From contig OY727096.1 in assembly GCA_963402885.1 (NCBI GenBank), positions 5,580,001 through 5,644,000 of the forward strand: 64,000 nucleotides of DNA, written 5' to 3'. How positions within the stretch are numbered: position 1 is the first letter of the stretch; each line of letters starts with the position of its first letter. A program made the translations under genes and the position numbers. Of the stretch, positions 36,601 to 45,600 are shown one piece after another. The stretch is from Antedon bifida (Eukaryota; Echinodermata; Crinoidea; Comatulida; Antedonidae). The notes beneath the pieces were generated by a model. The model had not been told where the DNA came from. It saw nothing but the letters and a program-made list of their open reading frames with translations, and did not search any database.

Positions 36601-39600
36601 TGCCCCCTTAATAGAGGTGTTTACTGAAAAGGGCTTAGCCATCGTATATTTGGCCAAGTTGTTTGTTTCGTAAAAGAAAATGAAAGTGTCTTTAATAGAA
36701 GTGTCCAAAATGAGTGGTGCTGTACTGATTTTTTTATTTTTAAGAATTAAAAGGAGGCCACTATAAGTTATATGTTCTTCAATTAAAAAGATATATTGAT
36801 TTTAAAATAATATTTTAATTTATGAAAAAGAATAATTAAGTGTTTAATAAAATCAGAATGAAGGAAGAAGAATGTCCTAGAGTAAATTAATATATTAACG
36901 TTCTTTTAGTTGTTTAATTCTTGACAGTCCCTTTCAGCTGTGTATGTCTCAATTTAGAGGGAATCTTTTTTAATTGGTTAAAAATATTAATTTGTATTTC
37001 TGCAGATGTTTTATAGACTTGTTTGTGCCAAAGGTCAATACATTTTGGTGTTTGATATAAACTCTGATGAGAATGGCATCCCAAATGTGATAAGAAAAGG
37101 GTACACGCATGCGCTACACTCATCTCAAGTTACTGGTAAGTTTAAAAATTTGACAAGGAGTTAAAAGCAATATAACCATCTTTTATTGGTAATTCAACAT
37201 ACTTGGTGCCTTGTCCTTTGGGAGAGACTTTAAGCTGTTGATAGAATCCCTAGCGTACACTGTTTCATGAAATAAATGTTTTCAATCCCTATTCAAGGGA
37301 AAACCCTACTAAGTGGACACGTTTGGGTCCTGAAGATGTCCTTTATAATAGGTGTTCTACCACTTTACTCTTGGAGCCTCGTCCTTTAGATCGAACATTA
37401 AGCAGTTGAACATCTATATGTTGATAGATACAGTACTTGCAATAAGTGATTTATTTTTATATTATTATTCACAGGTCTCGGCTCAGATGGAGATGTTATA
37501 ACGGTTGTTAGTAGGACTATGATGAAACAAAAGATCGCTGTCAAAGTTGAAGAGAGCTCCCTCATTCTTTCTACCACTGTTGCTGAAGCACCGCAAACAC
37601 GAAGCAAAATTAGCTACGGCACAGTCTTCTCACCCAGTGCTGCCTTCTCTGTTGAGGTCTGCACGTAAGTGTGCCATTAAAGACTGCGTACGGTTCTTAG
37701 TGAGAAATTGTCTGTATTACAAACTTGTAAACTTATTAACTTTTACTGTCTGCATTATGCATATTAGCTCTTTCTACACTATCAAAGTTTATGTAACAAA
37801 AAAATGTGATGTGCCCACATATGGACATGATGATATCATATCACTACCATTTTTGGGTGTTTCACTACCATATTTGGGCACACCACCCTGTAGTTTGATA
37901 GTGTGGACATAGAGCTTTAGACCACAATAGATATATTTATTGCTTTTATGCACATAAATATAATTTCTCTGAAATTAAAAGCTTTATAATTCTTACGTTT
38001 GAAACGATTGAAAAATAAAAATAATCAATAACTGTGTGAGAACTTGTATATATATACATATGTATTTGAAATGAAATATATAATAAGGGATTTATATACT
38101 GTAGAACCCCTCCTTCCCCTAATTTTAGGGACACCACTATTAAGGGAACACTTTGTATGGTCCCACAGGTGTTCCCTTAATGGAGGTTCTACTGTGTGTT
38201 TTTAAGCATATGATGATGCCTACATTGTACATGCGCAATTCTTTTTCTAAAACATACAATCGTTATTTGTTGTTTTGGTATTATAATTAAATTAATTTTT
38301 TTTTCTAGAAATATTCAACGATCTCGGAAGCGGCACAAGAGCGACCTTGTAAAATTTAACTGGGAAATAGAACCTGAAGAGTTACATCAGCAGCTTTTAA
38401 ACCCTGAAAAAGGTAAATAAGTAAACACAATTTTTGTTTTAACTACCATATTTCAACACTTAATTAAATACAAATTAAAGAAATCAAAACTTAAAACTCA
38501 TACTTTGAAAACTAATATTAAAACAACAACTCCAAGTTAATGACAGAAGATATTTTTAGTTAAAGATGTATTGTCCCTTTGACTAATTCCAAAAAAATAA
38601 AAAATAACAGATTTCGAAAAAAGGTGGGTCATTTTGAAGTATCATAATAGTTATTAACTATCACCAAAAATTTTTCAAAAAAAAAATCATTTAACTGAAA
38701 TACAGACGTTTTTTTTGTTCAAAAAATAACTCTGACTTCCAGTCAAAGTTTTCAGTCAAAACATACCCCATAATGAAACACGCTTGTTTGGCTACTCTGT
38801 ATGCATAATCATAAAACTTCCTCACGATCTGTGTGAAAATACCTTCTCAACCGTGACGAGTTGTAAACAATCCTAATTAGCATATGAATAATGCGTACTC
38901 GTGGTTTGAAATCTTTGTTTACTTTCGCTCGCGACGATTTTCCAGACGAAATGTAATCAAACTAATTTACCTGTTTATTACGTAAACTTGTTGCTTTTGG
39001 CTCGAATTTTCGACTTAAAGTGAATAACTTTAATATTACTTTGATATGGCCAATTTAAATTTATAATATTTTGACCTTAATTTTTTTGTGTTTCAAGGGA
39101 CAATACATCTTTAATGTATACCATATATAAAAATATACATATAACATATATATCAAAAAAACTTTCGGACTTAACATTAGGAATATACTCCCAGATCGGT
39201 AAAATTATTATATTATCGATTATCGACTACCTAAGTTTAAGTTTAAATATTAACCACTATTTGAGTTGTTTTTTACTTCCATTCCAAAATTGTTTATATC
39301 TACCAAAGCTATCTTCTTTGTTTTCTAACTATTACTTTCTCCACCCTCTATTTACCAGCCTGTGCCTCCTTTGTTTTTATTTCTTTTATTCCAGTCCACT
39401 CAGGCAGTGCTTGTCTGCTTTATACTATCTACTTTGTCCAAGTACTCTCACTTGCACTGATGAAGGGCTAGTGTTGCCCGAAAGCTCTGCTAATATTTGT
39501 GGCTGTTTTACTTTATCGTTTTGATCGCTTTTTTGCTTATTTTATTTTGTATCTCCATTGAGATCCAGCCACTGATACCCACAGCATTGTAATTATTTTC

Positions 39601-42600
39601 AGTAATTTGCCTTTGGATTTATAAATAAATCAGATGAAATGGCAGTGATTGAAGCTGTACCAACAAGAGTAGTTCAGACAATCGACTAATGTGAGAAATT
39701 GTAAGATCGATTATTCTACCCAAACTACTCGTTATTCCAATTTGTATTAAAAGCTTTTTGGTAAAGATATGTGATGCAAAATTGACAATGTTCATAATTT
39801 TTACAATACTATACCCTTACTCGCAAAGCACGTAATAGCAACGATAGTTAGATATATTATTATTCAAACACAGTACTTTCTCTCGTTTAGTTAAGATAGC
39901 TAAAAGATACTCTAGTTCCAAATACAAGTGTGTGCAATGATCTTATAAAAACATTGCGTCTACTACAACCTAGTTTACTCATAATTGAATAATGGTAAAT
40001 TGTGTTTTAGTTACCTTAAATGTTATATCAATTTCAACCGACATTGTTTTTAAGAGTGTCATCTATATTTGTAGGCCAGGTTATACATTATAATGTTTCT
40101 AATGTTCTCCAATGGTTTTTTGTTTACAGTACTTAATTGTCTTACATACATTCTTACGTTATGTTTTCTTTATAATTCTTTTATGTTTCAACTAATCTCT
40201 ATCTTTCTGTTTATGAAATTCCATAGCAGTTCTTTCTGTTTACAGCCATTTAAGACAGCTAAACTATAATGGTAGTAAAATCATATTTGAAATATTACCA
40301 GCATTTGCTAGATATAGTCAGTCTAAAATTTACGCTGTGACACTATTTTGTCTACAATAAAGTAACAGCTAATGTTAAGAAACCAACACCCCATTTCCAA
40401 ACAATCGAAAAATCTATTAAATCTTTGTTTTTGAAAGTAGTTTAATTTGTTTTATTTTTTTAAGCTGTGAAAATTAGATGAATTATAATATAGTTACCTG
40501 ATAATAAATGGGCACATTAATAATCAAATTGACATAGAATTTGATGTACTTTTGTTTAAAAAAAAAGAGAATTTTTATTTCTACAAATTATTAAATTATT
40601 TGATATATATAATTTATTTCATTTTTATTTTATTTCAACACTATTTTATAAGGCTGATCCAAAGTTGATCATTAAGGACCCTCGAAAAATACAATTTGAA
40701 AAGACCTTAAGATACAACAATAAAGAAAAAGAAAATACATATACTGTATATAATTATATATACAGTATCACTTGCACTGATGAAGGGCTAGTGTTGCCCG
40801 AAAGCTCTGCTAACTTTTCTGGCTGTTTCACTTTATCGTTTTTAAAATAAAATAATGCAAAAAGCTAAATCAAATCGATAAAGTAAAACAGCCAGAAAAA
40901 TTAGCAGAGCTTTCGGGCAACACTAGCCCTTCATCAGTGCAAGTATATATATATATATATATATAAATCCAAAGGCAAATTACTGAAAAATGACAATGCT
41001 GTGGGTATCAGTGGCTGGATCTCAATGGAGATACAAAATAAAATAAAGCAAAAAGCTAAATCAAATCGATAAAGTAAAACAGCTAGAAATATTAGCAGAG
41101 CTTTCGGGCAACACTAGCTCTTCATCAGTGCAAAGTAGATGTGTAGTATAAGCAGACAAGTGCTGCCTGAGTGGAATGGAATAAAAACAAAGGAGGCACA
41201 GGCTGGTGAATAGAGGGTGGAGAGAGTAAGAGTAGAAGTAGAAGATAGCTTTGTAGATATAAACAATTTAGGAATGGAACTAATATATATATATTATTGA
41301 AAATGTTCATCTAGTTTGAAGATACGTTATTTTAAAATTCTATTTTGACAAACCAAAATTAGTAACTGACCTGACTGACAGTTTCAGTGCTCATTGTTCG
41401 CCTAACAATAGGGTCATAGACAGGGCAGAGGATGGAAACACCAGGCGCATCAAAGAGACAATATGGATCAGACAAAGAGGAGAGAAAACCATGAACCGAG
41501 ACGAGGGCGCCCATTTCCCGAGTCACATATACAACCCTATTGTTAGACAAAAGCCACCTAATGGTGAGCGTTTTTCTTAACAATATAGTTGTCACTTTGA
41601 AGAAAGTGCTCGTGAACTGAGCCCTGAAACTGTCAGTCAGGTCAGTTACTAATATTGGTTTGTCAAAATAGAATTTTAAAATAATAATATATATGGTTTA
41701 TATTTTGCCCTAGGTGAGGATATTGCAAACAAGTTGGAATATCTAGAGTTATTTCGTCAATCTGTTGCTACTGCTGTTGATGATGAGGAGGTTGATCAGT
41801 TATCTATTCCGAAACCTGATACAACGAGCAAACACTCTAGCAAATATTTGAACCAGTTGAATCTCTTCAACTGCAAATTGAAAGCAACCTGCGAGAGAAA
41901 GCGCCCTCATGGTCTAGAAGAAGACCACAATCGTCAGCAAACCATTACAAATATGGTGAGAAATTTTAATAAATTACAAAATATATTCTAAATGATTTAG
42001 TTTATATGGCCTTTGTCAGTGCTGTCAAACAATGTCATTACCCCTCACTAAAAATGGTTTGACCTGAAACTGTCAATAGTTACAATATGCACAACTTTTT
42101 AGAACTTTTATTACACTTTTAAAAAAAAATTTTATTAAACCTCTTTTAGAATTAATTATTAATGTATTCCATACTAATTTTATGCTAATTTAATTTAGAC
42201 TTTTTCTTAAAATAATTGATTAAAATCAATTCATTCCTTCCGATATAAAGTTTTGAAATTTTGTTGGAATTACTCCAAGTTATAAGAATCCTTAAATTCG
42301 TGGAATGATTACTTTATCAAAGTACAGACCCCATAAAATTTGGAATGCATAAAGTGTGTTCACACCATATTTATGACTGTTTGTACACATTTGTCTACTT
42401 ATAAAGAGAATAAATCATTTACTAAAACAATTTGTATGTAGAATAAATCTAGCACAAACACACAAAAGCACTATAAATATTTGTTGTATATGTTATTATT
42501 TTGTTTTAACTTTTTGCTTATTTTATTTTTTATCTCCATTGAGATCCAGCCACTGATAACCACAGCATTATCTTTTTTTTCATTAAATTTCTTTTGGATT

Positions 42601-45600
42601 TAAATATCACTATAATTTTTTAGTTTTTAGAAATGTGCTTAATTTTTTATGAGTTGGGCAATTCTCTTGAGGTAATACAATTATTACTAATGGTTTCTCA
42701 TTAATTTAAATTATATTGTAATCAGTCGTGTTTTTTCATTCTATGAATAATATGTTTTAAATCTAGAAAATCAAGATAATTTACTTTATGAAATTGAAAT
42801 GAATAATTTGTTGTTGAAAAATAGAATACTCAAACTGAAAAGATATTATTGTAATGATAATACTAGTCTAGATTATAGACTGCATTTCGACTTAATATTG
42901 GCAAAAAGATAAATATTTTGGCACAGATAGCATTTCATACGTATAGTAGTACTTAAGGTAATAAAGTTTCAGACAAAAAGTCAGTCGCTGACATTGAAAG
43001 TTGAATTATACCTAAACATCACATTTGATTGGATGTTCACACTCACCGTCAAAATTATGGTGTACGATTTGATGCTCGACGCGTGTCTCACTTCGCATGT
43101 AAATTGTTCAGTGTGTACCGACCTTTAAGAGACCGACTTATTTCCAATGGGATCCTTATTTTTCCATGCTTTTTTATATATATTTTATAACACTTATTGT
43201 ATTTAATAAAGTTTATTATAATACATGTTAAAACTTTATTCATAGTGGCCATCTTATTTGCCATTTATGACATTGGCGTCACATGATACATTAGTTTACC
43301 AGTAAGTAAGTGCCACTTTAGTATTATGGATATAGAGCAATCGATTCAATACTGATGATTTGAACATTTTTTTGGAAGATTAGCATTGGTAATTTAAATA
43401 ATCCACTTTACATTAATTCATTCAATTTCAATACAGTTGATCTCATTTAAATGCTAGTATGTATGTATTGTAAACCCAAATGTACAATCTATATTATAAC
43501 ACTTTCCCAGAATGCATTGTGTGTGTACATTACAAGTCGTGTTTTCCATCAACCAATTTCAGTAATGTCTAAAATGATTAATTCCCCTAAGTCTATACTC
43601 AAATAACTCTTCAACAATTTGAATGAGTTTTACATAATTGGTTATGCTATGATTTTCAGGCTTTGATGCCCCAATTTAGAAATTCCAACAAATATTTAAA
43701 ATACATTTAAAAGAATTGGCGGTGGCAGTACAGATTTGCTAATCTGTATCAGTGCTATATGTATTGATTCCTTTTTTATCAATGAAATTAAATGAAAACC
43801 AGAAACTATCCTAAAACCATTTTATCCAAAAATGGTCCTAAATCTTTTTGGATTTTAAAAACACATTCGAAATACATATATTGTACATGTTGTTGGTTTA
43901 TTACTGTATTTAAATTATTTAATTTATTAAAATACATAAAAAGTAAATATAATGATTTAAATTGTATTACTAATTGTTAAAACGTGTTGATAAAATTTAT
44001 GAACTGTTATTACAAAATCAGGCCAGCCAAAGGGTGTCCGGTATTGGGAGAATTGAAATTCATCCCCATCATTTTTAAATAATGATCACTTCCTTTTATT
44101 TATGTTGACAGGAAGCAGAGGCAGACAAGATAACCGAAACCCTCTTAGCCGAGCACTTAATAGCTTCCCTTAGGCTCTGGGAAGTCTCACAACAATCTTT
44201 TACAGAAACAGGTAAAAACTATGGCATATTTATGGTTTAAAGTATAAGTAGTAGAAAAATGCATTAACCTTTTTTTTAATGACTACTGTATTGAAAAATT
44301 GCTTAATATGTTTTAGTGCGTACTATTGCACGCCATGTGACCAACAATCGTCCAATCAAATGACAGGAATTTATTTAGGTGTTGTATAAAATCATCTATT
44401 AAATACACGACCCAACAAAGTATCCTCTGAATAGAGGCATGGCCATAATATTAAAACATTCTTCATTCGTTTCATTGAAAAGTATATCCTAAATACTGTA
44501 GGTGTGTCCCAATGGAGGGCGGGGTCGGTGGGGTGGAGGTGTTCTATTGTACTATACAAGAATAGCAAGTAATTTGACCAATCAGAATGCAGTAATGGAT
44601 GATAGGTTGAAGGTTGAATATTATTTTTAAACCACCTTTTTATTTGTAAGAAAAAAATGTAGGTCGCCATAATATCTGGATTATATTAAGGCAAGCTTTT
44701 TAAATCATTTGAAATTATGATTTTTGGAGTTATAAATTGGCTGTGATATTAAATCATAAATATGTCAAACTGTATCGATTTTTACTTCATCATTATCATA
44801 TACATTATAAATTATATTTTAATCCATAAGTGTAGATTCTACTTTGCGGATGATGGATCTCTCTGATCTCCCGTCGAGAGCCTGTCGCTACTTAAACGTA
44901 TTTGCCTTTGTTTTTCAAATCGTTTTGCTCCTCGTCTCGGAGTAATAAATACTTAGTACTTTTCATCCTCTTTTTTTTTTTCAGTTTTTTAAATAAATTT
45001 AATTATTATTATTATAAAGCTCTGTCTAACTATCAAAATGTATGTGACAAAAAATGTGATGTGCCCATATATGGATATGATGATGATGACCATATCACTA
45101 CCATATTTAAGCATATCACTACCATATTTGGACACATCACACTTTTTTTGTCAAACTAGTTTGATAGTGTAGACAGAGCTTAAGTAACAACATATGGAGA
45201 GATGTTTTGAAAAGTTATATTATATGTAATGCAGCATGGAGTGATTTTGTTTAAATTATCCGTGGTAGTACAGAAATCTACAATAAATGGTCTACAAAGC
45301 CAAGATTATAGAAAAGGTTACTTTAGCCCCATTATTTGCTGCAGGAAAACTCAAATTAGACTAATGTATAAATGTACATTAACATTCATGGTTTTTTGGT
45401 TATTTTTTTTGTTTGGTGCGGTTCTTCAGAAATATCCGCAGTTTACGTAGCTCTCAACTGGCTTTCAAGTTACAATGTACTATACGATGGTGAAGAGAAG
45501 ATCTTAGTAAACAATATCTTAGACTCGTTGAAGAAGACGAACCCAAATATTATGACACATAAGGAATCCTGTTGTTTGTGTCAAAATGATATCCTTTTCA

